Below are positions 25,374 to 32,299 of a DNA stretch of 32,299 nucleotides, piece by piece (position 1 is the first letter of the stretch; the number at the start of each line of letters is the position of its first letter). Location of the stretch: positions 1-32,299 of the forward strand of contig JACMMS010000086.1 in the NCBI GenBank assembly GCA_014378915.1. Reading direction: 5' to 3'. The notes beneath the pieces are model-generated. The model searched no databases, was not told the DNA's origin, and saw nothing but the letters and a program-made list of their open reading frames with translations. The translations under genes and the position numbers were made by a program. The DNA comes from Methylophilaceae bacterium (lineage in GTDB: Bacteria; Pseudomonadota; Gammaproteobacteria; Burkholderiales; Methylophilaceae).

Positions 25374-26294
25374 ATGTCTAAAGATTTAGAGCAGTTAATC
25401 ACTCGTGCTGAACATTTAAACGCAACGCTTGAGCATATCTTATTACCAAAATTGCTTAAGACCGAATGGACTGCAACTGCTTGGCGCTACAAAGCATATC
25501 AGCCATCATTACTTACTCAGGTTAGCGGAGGTTATTTGCAAACAGTTGCGCACCCTCATCTTATTCGCTTGGATGACATTTATAATATTGATCTGTAAAA
25601 GGCTGAAATTGTGCGTAACACTCAGCAATTTGTCAGTGGATTTCCTGCAAATAATGTGCTATTAACTGGCGCGCGTAGCACGGGTAAATCGAGTTTAATC
25701 AAGACATTGTTAACCGAGTTTGCTGGTGTTAGGTTGCGCCTAGTTGAAGTTGATAAGAAAGATTTAGTTGCTTTTCCTGATAGTAGTGGTACTACTAAGT
25801 ACTCGTCCAGAATACTTCATTATTTTCTGTGATGACTTATCGTTTGAGGCTAGCGAGCCTAGCTATAAAGCACTAAAAGCGTGTTAGATGGTTCAATTGC
25901 AGTCACTTCTGATAATGTGTTGGTATATGCAACTTCAAATCGTCGTCATTTAATGCCAGAAACAATAACAGAAAACCTAGAAACTAAATACGTAGACGAT
26001 GAAATTCGACTAGGCGATACTACAGAAGAAAAAGTATCTTTATCGGAGCGGTTTGGAATATGGCTTTTATTTTACCCGTTCGATCAAGATGAGTATTTGG
26101 CTGTTGTAATGCAATGGTTGCAGCATCACAATATAGCCTGCCTAAATAATGACGGTTCAATGATTGAAAATGTTAGGCAGGCAGCGCTGATGTTTTCCCA
26201 TATGCGTGGCGTGCGCAGTGGTCGAGTGGCTTACCAGTTTGCTAGAGATTACGCAGGAAAAATAGCTATAGCCAAAGTTAAATATGGTCAATAG
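25374..26294 (+). pseudogene. DUF815 AAA-type ATPase, broken
   Basis: The frame from ATG 25374 to TAA 26294 (307 codons, normal length) encodes a DUF815 ATPase but has three lesions. An in-frame TAA at 25596-25598 separates NIDL from KAEIVRNTQQF, where relatives have a Gln or Arg codon. One extra base at about 25782, after FPD, shifts the frame. One missing base between 25880 and 25881 restores it. Walker A (GARSTGKSS) is in the second piece, Walker B (FIIFCDDLSFE) in the shifted stretch, and the C-terminal part (ATSNRRHL, LSERFGIWL, FYPFDQDEYL) is clean. None of the three lies in a long homopolymer, which argues against simple sequencing error. The role of the family is not well defined. Confidence 0.82.
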
Positions 26295-27234
26295 CATCAC
26301 GCATGTTGCTGTCGCTATTCTAAGGCGTGCAGATGGACTCTTATTGTTAGCTGAGCGCCCCGTGGGTAAGCCTTGGGCTGGATGGTGGGAGTTCCCCGGT
26401 GGCAAAATAGAAGTAAATGAAACCCCCCAGTTAGCACTTAAGCGAGAAATAAGTGAAGAGCTGGGCATAGAAGTCACTCAAGTTAACCAATGGATCATTC
26501 GCACTTTTCACTACCCAGAAAAGACCGTCAAGCTACATTTTTTTATCGTGACCGCTTGGGTTGGTGAGCCTCAACCTTGTGAAGGTCAGGCGTTAAGCTG
26601 GCAACATCCAGCCCACACAACGGTATCTCCCATGCTGCCTGCTAATTTGCCTATTCTATCTGCCCTTGCCCTACCTGATGTTTATGCAATTACCAATTTG
26701 GCAGAAATGGGCGAGGTGCTATTTTTTCAGCAATTGACTATTGCATTAAATAATGGTTTGCACATGATTCAAATTCGTGAAAAGCACTTGTCAATTGAGG
26801 CTTTAAAAGCATTTGCATCTCAAGTAATTGCGATGAGTAAACCCTTTAATGCGAAGGTGTTTATTAATGGTAATTTAGAGTTGGCTATTGAGCATGACGC
26901 TAGTGGCGTGCATTTAACGTCATCACAATTAATGAGTTTACAAGTGAAGCCAGCTGGACTCATGGTGGCTGCTTCATGTCATAACCTGCAAGAGTTACGA
27001 CAAGCACATGAGTTAGCTTTAGACTTTGTTCTACTATCACCTGTGCAAGCTACCTTAAGCCACCTGGATGTCACACCACTAGGCTGGCCAACCTTTAATG
27101 AGTTGATAGCAGATTATCAGTGTCCAGTTTATGCACTTGGCGGCATGACTTATAAAGATAAACTAACTGCGTGGGAATATGGTGCCAGAGGTGTAGCTTT
27201 GCAGCGTGCTGCATGGGTTAGTCCGGCGCCTTAG
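26284..27234 (+). CDS. Nudix hydrolase (MutT-like) fused to a ThiE-like domain
   Basis: The N-terminal domain (about 1-130) is MutT-like and should hydrolyse oxidised nucleotides such as 8-oxo-dGTP. Its Nudix box at residues 40-62 is complete (G40, E46, R54-E55, E58-E59, G61). The C-terminal half (about 140-316) resembles thiamine-phosphate synthase: IQIREK, VFINGNLELAI, GVHLTS, then DFVLLSPVQ and YALGGM. The catalytic S/T-rich phosphate-binding residues are only partly kept, so it is probably not a real ThiE. This Nudix-ThiE fusion is a known proteobacterial architecture. The start overlaps the end of the DUF815 relic by 11 bp, so it may have depended on translation through that gene. Confidence 0.88.
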   Translation: MVNSITHVAVAILRRADGLLLLAERPVGKPWAGWWEFPGGKIEVNETPQLALKREISEELGIEVTQVNQWIIRTFHYPEKTVKLHFFIVTAWVGEPQPCEGQALSWQHPAHTTVSPMLPANLPILSALALPDVYAITNLAEMGEVLFFQQLTIALNNGLHMIQIREKHLSIEALKAFASQVIAMSKPFNAKVFINGNLELAIEHDASGVHLTSSQLMSLQVKPAGLMVAASCHNLQELRQAHELALDFVLLSPVQATLSHLDVTPLGWPTFNELIADYQCPVYALGGMTYKDKLTAWEYGARGVALQRAAWVSPAP

Positions 27235-27256
27235 TAAAGACTGCTGTCTGTATCTT

Positions 27257-27724
27257 TTATTCGCTTTCTTTAACCCTCGCTAATACTTTAACGGTAGATG
27301 ATTTATTGGCTTTGTCTTTAAACGTTAATTTAAATTCCACCTGTTGCCCAGTTTTAAATGGTTGTTTCAGGTCAAACATCATTAAGTGAGAGCTACTTGG
27401 CGCTAGCTTATAAACTTTACCAGCTATTAAATCTAATTTATCTAGCATGCGCATTTTCATGATGCCATTGGTCATCGTCATGTTATGAATTTCTATATGA
27501 CCTACTGTACTAGCGCTCACTTTTTCTAGTGTTACATTTTTTGCACTAGAAATTTCCATATAAGCCGCCCCAACGCTTTGACCTGCAATGCTCGTTCTGA
27601 CCCAAGCATTACTTACTTTAATAGTTTGATTTGTCAGTACATTGCCATAAGCAGTTGTTAGCCCTAGTAAAACAGTCATGAGAATGCTTAAACAGAATAA
27701 ATGAGATAAATTAGTTTTTTTCAT
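27257..27724 (-). CDS. PCuAC-type periplasmic copper chaperone
   Basis: PCuAC proteins bind Cu(I) in the periplasm and help assemble the CuA or CuB site of cytochrome oxidase. The 155-residue protein has a Sec signal peptide (about 1-27), then a cupredoxin-like domain. The copper motif H(M)x10Mx21HxM is recognisable as H80 (HNM), M91, and H113 with M115/M116 (SSHLMMF). Two hallmark strands are ASNAWVR-type VSNAWVRTS and LAPSSSHLMM. It converges with the Nudix gene 22 bp away. No Sco or oxidase gene is beside it. The call is good by motif. Confidence 0.88.
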   Translation of the reverse strand: MKKTNLSHLFCLSILMTVLLGLTTAYGNVLTNQTIKVSNAWVRTSIAGQSVGAAYMEISSAKNVTLEKVSASTVGHIEIHNMTMTNGIMKMRMLDKLDLIAGKVYKLAPSSSHLMMFDLKQPFKTGQQVEFKLTFKDKANKSSTVKVLARVKESE

Positions 27725-27802
27725 ATAGGAAATTGTGAGTTGGGCTGGATGTCGTAAGTTGCATTTGCAGTCTAGATTTTACCGAGTGCATTACTAATAA
27801 CG

Positions 27803-28000
27803 CTAGGTTAAATTGGTTTTGTCTATATCGTTGCTATCATCATTTTCGTCAATCGGTTTTGCGCTGGGTATTTTATAGCTCTCGTTAGCCCACTGACCTA
27901 AATCAATTAATTTACAGCGCTCAGAACAAAATGGACGATATGGATTTGCAGGAGTAAATTCGGATAAACGATTACATTGTGGACAAGCTACTTGGCGCAT
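27803..28000 (-). CDS. yacG: DNA gyrase inhibitor YacG
   Basis: A 65-residue zinc-finger protein that binds GyrB and blocks gyrase. Zinc ligands are C6, C9, C25 and C29 (CPQC and CSERC). The family motif RPFCSERCKLIDLGQWANE is intact, followed by an acidic C-terminal tail. It sits in the conserved coaE-zapD-yacG order, 132 bp after zapD. Length and residues are normal. Confidence 0.95.
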   Translation of the reverse strand: MRQVACPQCNRLSEFTPANPYRPFCSERCKLIDLGQWANESYKIPSAKPIDENDDSNDIDKTNLT

Positions 28001-28132
28001 GGAGTTTGTTAAGAATTTAAATGATTTAACTTAATTATAAAACTAAACAGACTAAAAGTTAGTAGATTTAATTTTAAATTATTTGGAGTTCTAATATTTA
28101 AGCTGGGTACTATAGTTAGCTCAATCTGGCTG

Positions 28133-28891
28133 TTACAGGTTGCAAAGCACCATTGTAAAATCAATTTCCTCTTCACATTTTTTAGTTTTTTCTATGCTGT
28201 CTAAACCAAAAAATCGAATATTAATCGCATACTTATTAGCGCTTACCTCTGGAAAACATGGGCAGCGATCAGGTAACTCAATGCGCAACATTTGTGCAGG
28301 CTTTGCTCCGGCAAGCATTTGCTGGAAAAAGCCATTATTGGCTAAATATTTTGTGCGTGCTCCACTGCCTCGAAGTATTTTTAAGATGGTACCAGCGGCA
28401 TCATGAATAGGATTTAATTTAGTTAACCAAAGCGCAAAGTCTTGTTTACGTCTTGCAGCATCTAAGTTAAGCCAATGATGATACGAAGGCAAATCAAATG
28501 CGCAAACACCACCTGGAATGCCAGCGCGTTGCTTAATGCTCATCAACCATTCATTATCACGTAAAGTCTGACCTAATTTACCATTGTCAGACTTTAATGC
28601 AGTACTGGTAGCATCAATTTTATCTAAAATGTCATTTAGTGCTTTTTCTGATATTTGCGGATTGCCACGCAAGCCGAGCATATTGTTTTTTTGACGCTCA
28701 AGCTCTTGAATTAGGTCAGCTTTTAGTTCTGCGCGATCAATTACATCAAGAATTTGTAACATAAACATCATGGCGCAGTGATGTTCTTGGGCCAAGCTTT
28801 TTGCAATATTATGGTGCAGTTTACCGAATAAATCTTCTAGACGTAAAAGCGTGCGGATGCGTTCATTAAAAGGGAATTCGTAGCTAGACAC
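28133..28891 (-). CDS. zapD: Cell division protein ZapD
   Basis: ZapD crosslinks FtsZ filaments at the division ring. The 252-residue protein matches the family from its first residues (YEFPFNERIRTLLRLEDLF), continues with a helical N-terminal half, and has a beta-rich C-terminal half with the conserved LRIELP..CFPEVSANKYAINIRF pattern. A cluster of residues likely to touch the FtsZ C-terminal peptide (R-rich helix near 120) is present. The gene lies between coaE and yacG, the normal neighbourhood. It has a 57-bp gap to coaE on the same strand. Confidence 0.93.
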   Translation of the reverse strand: MSSYEFPFNERIRTLLRLEDLFGKLHHNIAKSLAQEHHCAMMFMLQILDVIDRAELKADLIQELERQKNNMLGLRGNPQISEKALNDILDKIDATSTALKSDNGKLGQTLRDNEWLMSIKQRAGIPGGVCAFDLPSYHHWLNLDAARRKQDFALWLTKLNPIHDAAGTILKILRGSGARTKYLANNGFFQQMLAGAKPAQMLRIELPDRCPCFPEVSANKYAINIRFFGLDSIEKTKKCEEEIDFTMVLCNL

Positions 28892-28948
28892 GATTTTTGT
28901 TAGGCTTGTCAGCTCATTAACATGGTAAGTTGAAGCAGATTATGTGAT

Positions 28949-29572
28949 TTATTTGGTAACTATGCAAGTATTAATGTATTTTTTATGAATTAGTTCAATT
29001 TTTTTGCGCAATTTATCAAGGTTTTCATTATTTTCTATCACGTCATCAGCTAGTTTTAAACGATTTTCGCGAGATATTTGATTAGATATTATATTGCGAA
29101 CTTCACTATCAGAGAGTTTGCTGCGCTGCATAGTGCGTTTAATTTGCAAATCTTCATCGCAATCAATGACCAATACACGGCTGATGATATCTTGATAACG
29201 GCTATTTTCTGTTAGTAATGGGATTGCCAATATTTGATAAATCACTTGTTGATGAGTTAAAGTCATGTAAAAGTTGAGTTCTTGCAATGCTTGCGTGTGA
29301 ATAGCTGGGTGCAAAATGGCTTCTAGTTTTAGCCTTTTTAAGGCATCTTTGAATATTAGCTGTCGCATTTTTCTACGATTTAAAGCACCTGCTTCATCCA
29401 GTACTTCTTTGCCAAAAGCGGCTGAAATTTCATTTAGTACTGGTGAGCCGATGGCTGTGAGTTTGTGTGATATCACATCTACATCTACTATATTGACGCC
29501 AAGTTCAGCAAAAATTTCCGTTGCAGCCGACTTGCCGCAGCCTATTCCACCAGTCAATGCAACTACAAACAT
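28949..29572 (-). CDS. coaE: Dephospho-CoA kinase
   Basis: CoaE phosphorylates the 3' hydroxyl of the ribose of dephospho-CoA, the last step of coenzyme A synthesis. The 207-residue protein opens with the P-loop GGIGCGKS (residues 8-15), has the DVDVISHKL substrate region, and the lid segment with LKRTMQRSKLSDSE-like residues including the conserved Arg. It ends a little early in a basic tail, but the length is normal. It is followed by zapD and preceded by pilD with a 32-bp gap, the standard pilD-coaE-zapD-yacG operon. Confidence 0.95.
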   Translation of the reverse strand: MFVVALTGGIGCGKSAATEIFAELGVNIVDVDVISHKLTAIGSPVLNEISAAFGKEVLDEAGALNRRKMRQLIFKDALKRLKLEAILHPAIHTQALQELNFYMTLTHQQVIYQILAIPLLTENSRYQDIISRVLVIDCDEDLQIKRTMQRSKLSDSEVRNIISNQISRENRLKLADDVIENNENLDKLRKKIELIHKKYINTCIVTK

Positions 29573-29604
29573 ATATGGATGATTGATTCAGTAGTAGCCA
29601 GCCG

Positions 29605-30474
29605 CTATGCCAAGTAAAAGCCAGCTAACTCCTGGCCAAAAAACAATGCCGCAATTCCGCCTAAAGCTAAAAAAGGTCCGAATGGAATTGCAGTTTGTCT
29701 GTTTTTACCACCGAATACGATAAGACCAATGCCAATAATGGCACCTACGACTGACGATAATAGAATTACCACAGGCAATAGCTGCCAGCCAAACCACGCA
29801 CCTATGGCTGCAAGTAATTTAAAGTCACCGTAACCCATGCCCTCCTTACCCGTGACTAGTTTAAATAGCCAATAAACAGACCATAAAATTAAATAACCGA
29901 ACATAGCACCAGCTACTGCTGATTTTAAATCAGTAAACCCACCACTAAGATTAAAGGCTAAGCCCAGCCAAAGTAGAGGTAGAGTAATGTCGTCAGGCAA
30001 TAATTGTGTATCGTAATCAATTAATGTAAGAGTGATGAGCGCTAAAGTGAATATCCAAGCGGCCAGCGTCATGCTGCTGTAGCCAAATTTCCAGCTTACT
30101 AAACCTATTAAAATACCCGTAAGTGCCTCTATAATCGGGTAACGTAAGCTAATTGGCGTTTTGCAACCTTTGCATTTCCCTTTTAAAAACAGATAGCTAA
30201 TGACGGGTATATTTTCTAATGCGCAAATTGGATGTCTACATTTGGGGCAGGCTGAACGTGGCGTTACTAATGTATATTTTTCGACAATAGGTAGTTCTTT
30301 ACCTTGCATCTCAAGCGCATTATTTTGCCATTCGCGCTCCATCATGATCGGTAAACGATGAATGACGACGTTTAAAAAACTGCCTACTAATATGCCAAAA
30401 ATGACTGAAATAAAAATGAAAAAAATTGGCTCTTGGAGTAATATACGAGTAATCTCATTGATAAATTCTGGCAT
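29605..30474 (-). CDS. pilD: Prepilin peptidase / N-methyltransferase PilD
   Basis: An inner-membrane aspartyl protease that cleaves type IV prepilin leaders and N-methylates the new terminus; it also serves type II secretion pseudopilins. The 289-residue protein has the zinc-binding tetracysteine loop (C76, C79, C101, C104), then about seven to eight membrane segments. Catalytic aspartates are in IDYDTQLLPDD (D153 or D155) and GMGYGDFK (D217). Both halves are complete. It leads the coaE-zapD-yacG string. The usual upstream partners pilB and pilC are absent; a divergent unknown gene stands there instead. Confidence 0.95.
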   Translation of the reverse strand: MPEFINEITRILLQEPIFFIFISVIFGILVGSFLNVVIHRLPIMMEREWQNNALEMQGKELPIVEKYTLVTPRSACPKCRHPICALENIPVISYLFLKGKCKGCKTPISLRYPIIEALTGILIGLVSWKFGYSSMTLAAWIFTLALITLTLIDYDTQLLPDDITLPLLWLGLAFNLSGGFTDLKSAVAGAMFGYLILWSVYWLFKLVTGKEGMGYGDFKLLAAIGAWFGWQLLPVVILLSSVVGAIIGIGLIVFGGKNRQTAIPFGPFLALGGIAALFFGQELAGFYLA

Positions 30475-30638
30475 TGATTTTCAACTCATCTGTTAAGGTA
30501 AAATTAAAGTAAATTTTAATTAGGTGCTCTAATTAATTAGTATCCTAAACTTTACGCATCATCTCACCGTTATTCATTCATGGCAATTGCTTCTAATCAT
30601 TGCATAATTAATTGTGCAGTATGTAATATGATTAAAAC

Positions 30639-30666
30639 TTGAAATTTAAGGACTGAACGCCATAAT
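30639..30666 (+). promoter_or_regulatory. Sigma70-like promoter of the 30752 gene
   Basis: TTGAAA (30639-30644) and CATAAT (30661-30666) are separated by 16 bp, each one change from consensus. Transcription would start near 30673, leaving a leader of about 80 bases before ATG 30752. The rest of the 277-bp divergent spacer with pilD is AT-rich and shows nothing else. Confidence 0.45.
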
Positions 30667-30751
30667 CATTCTATTGTATTTTTAATAGCAATTCTAAATG
30701 TAAGTTTAAGTGTTGGTTTTTATAGGTACATTTTAGAAAAGGACAGTAACG

Positions 30752-31102
30752 ATGACGCAATCTCATGAATTTAATTTAAAACAACTTGCAAATACTGACC
30801 ACACTGCTTGGGAAGAGGCAATCGTGTGCCGTGTAGAGGTCGATTTGCCAGGTTGGCTAACCCAGCTGGCGGGCGGCAAAAACTGGGAAGTGTACTCAGA
30901 AGATGAAGATGATAATTGCATTAGTTTCGCCATGCGACAAGGAAAAAAACAAGCAGAAGTTACGCTTTACCATAATGGTTATGCGGTAGTTGATGTAGAT
31001 GGCAAAGCTTTATTTGACGGCTCACTCACTTCAGGTACAAGTGATTGGGCTCATTTGACCTATTACCATGCTGATAGCGGCGAGCAAATTACACTAAATT
31101 AA
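30752..31102 (+). CDS. Unknown acidic soluble protein
   Basis: The 116-residue product has no signal peptide or membrane segment and is strongly acidic, with an EDEDDN run near residue 53. Predicted strands alternate with polar turns (WEVYSEDEDDN, KKQAEVTLYHNGYAVVDVDGKALFDGSL), so a small beta-rich domain is likely. I do not recognise the family. It has good expression signals: a near-consensus promoter, AAGGA eleven bases before ATG, and a strong terminator right after the stop. It stands alone between pilD and a stretch of decayed DNA, with no operon partner. Confidence 0.65.
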   Translation: MTQSHEFNLKQLANTDHTAWEEAIVCRVEVDLPGWLTQLAGGKNWEVYSEDEDDNCISFAMRQGKKQAEVTLYHNGYAVVDVDGKALFDGSLTSGTSDWAHLTYYHADSGEQITLN

Positions 31103-31140
31103 AGTTCAAAATTATAATTTGAAGTTTTGGTAATATTTAT

Positions 31141-31169
31141 AAAAGGCTTACTAACTCAGTAGGCCTTTT
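31141..31169 (+). terminator. Terminator of the 30752 gene (works both ways)
   Basis: A 12-bp stem, AAAAGGCTTACT (31141-31152) with AGTAGGCCTTTT (31158-31169), has one G-U pair and a five-base loop. The T-tract is part of the stem's 3' arm, so it can act on either strand and would also stop transcripts from the relics on the right. It lies 38 bp after the stop codon. Confidence 0.75.
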
Positions 31170-31195
31170 GCTTGATAAAGAATCTAGCTGGCTAT

Positions 31196-31324
31196 TTACA
31201 CAACCACTCTTTTTATTGAAGATTTGCCAGAATCAGACTTGTTTGCCGCATACATTTTTAAGTCAGTAGTTTGGATGTGGTTTTGCACCTCATGATTTAG
31301 CCCTACCCCATCCCTTTGCGAGGC
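31196..31324 (-). pseudogene. C-terminal fragment of a GGDEF (diguanylate cyclase) protein
   Basis: On the minus strand, about 42 codons end at TAA 31198-31196 and include DGVGLNHEVQ, then TDLKMYAANKSDSG and KRVVV. That matches the closing helix of GGDEF domains (AD.ALY.AK..GRNRV). No GGDEF signature or start remains. It directly abuts the end of the Spy-like relic in the same frame, so a deletion probably joined two unrelated genes. Short length limits certainty. Confidence 0.4.
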
Positions 31325-31695
31325 TCATCGTTGTGCTGTAAGTAACGCAAAAATCTTGGCTTCAGTTCTTGCGCGATTTTATGTGCTGTCTTTCTCTAAT
31401 TTTGCGAGTTGATCAACAAGTTGCTGAGCTTTGGCATCTTCAAAGCGGTCTCCTTGAGATAAATTATGTAGCTCGTCATGAATTTTTTTGCGGGCAATAT
31501 GCTGATCACGCATCTTGGGTAATTCTTCGTGCATGATTTTAAATACTTGGTCTTGTTGACTTTGTGACAAATTGAGTTGTTTTAAATGAGGTGGAATGCC
31601 ACGCTCACCGCCTCCTCCACGCCCCCCCGCATTTTCCTGCCTCTATCGCAATGCCCACCTACCTTACCTCCCTCAGGTTGAGCTGCAAGTGGTAA
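31325..31695 (-). pseudogene. Spy/CpxP-like periplasmic protein, broken
   Basis: The minus strand holds most of a small LTxxQ-type periplasmic chaperone. From the 5' side: the end of a signal peptide (TLPLAAQPE), a His/Gly/Arg-rich segment (GGHCDRGRKM), a frameshift in a G7 run (31622-31628), then GERGIPPHLKQLNLSQSQQD and a helical body, an in-frame TAA at 31379-31381, and the tail RARTEAKIFALLTAQR before TGA 31327-31325. The LNLSQSQQ and ALLTAQ segments are the paired LTxxQ motifs of the family. The 5' end is lost at 31696, exactly where an IS3-family end begins. One frameshift, one nonsense codon and one truncation make it inactive. Confidence 0.65.
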
Positions 31696-31761
31696 TGTAG
31701 TGGTCTAATAGAAATAGACACCGAAATAGGTGGATAATCCAACTATTAGAAAAGAAAAACA

Positions 31762-32299
<538 letters not shown>

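Noticed and set aside
26735-27220. Functional ThiE encoded in the C-terminal half of the Nudix protein
   Set aside because: The fold is recognisable but several active-site positions differ; a ThiE activity cannot be claimed.

Overview
The window is AT-rich (roughly 40% GC by eye) Gram-negative chromosomal DNA. Gene content and order point to a betaproteobacterium, most plausibly a methylotroph of the Methylophilaceae (Methylotenera-like). The arguments are the DciA/M23 peptidase/SecA block, the ArgJ - DUF815 ATPase - Nudix/ThiE string beside YacG-ZapD-CoaE-PilD, a PhoB/PhoR pair with a DUF3329-type PhoR, RibH-NusB, and PpiB/PpiA. The taxon is inferred from synteny and protein style; no marker such as rRNA is present. 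No rRNA, tRNA or CRISPR array was seen.

Layout. 1-2900: a broken small membrane-protein gene, tonB (-), dciA/DUF721 (-), and a divergent M23 murein peptidase (+). 3134-6800: secA, a DUF1289 zinc-ribbon-like protein and an unknown membrane protein. 7079-8404: a frameshifted exported-protein gene facing an unknown lipoprotein. 8453-10651: phoR and phoB (-), with a three-unit Pho box upstream of phoB. 10894-14163: OFA-type MFS transporter, tag, ribH, nusB (+). 14213-17677: a signalling cluster with a 32-codon stub resembling the start of a CHASE2 kinase, then PP2C phosphatase, FHA protein and GAF-HD-GYP protein. 17704-22368 (all -): 2Fe-2S ferredoxin-like protein, lpxH, ppiB, ppiA, an L,D-transpeptidase and a TPR lipoprotein/exported protein; the last two share a C-terminal NTF2-like domain. 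22639-27234 (+): cysS, argJ, a DUF815 ATPase pseudogene, and a Nudix-ThiE fusion. 27257-30474 (-): PCuAC copper chaperone, yacG, zapD, coaE, pilD. 30752-31102: unknown acidic protein with a clear promoter and terminator. 31196-32299: a junkyard of relics, namely a GGDEF tail, a Spy/CpxP-like gene cut by an IS3-family element, and that element cut by an IS30-family element running off the window.

Themes. Much of the window serves the envelope: SecA export, periplasmic prolyl isomerases, L,D-transpeptidase crosslinking, LytM-type peptidase, LpxH lipid A synthesis, TonB, prepilin processing and copper delivery. Two regulatory units stand out: the autoregulated PhoBR system, and a Ser/Thr-phosphorylation plus c-di-GMP module that appears to have lost its kinase. 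At least seven genes are broken by nonsense mutations, frameshifts, deletion or insertion, which suggests active gene decay, although uncorrected sequencing errors could explain some homopolymer cases.
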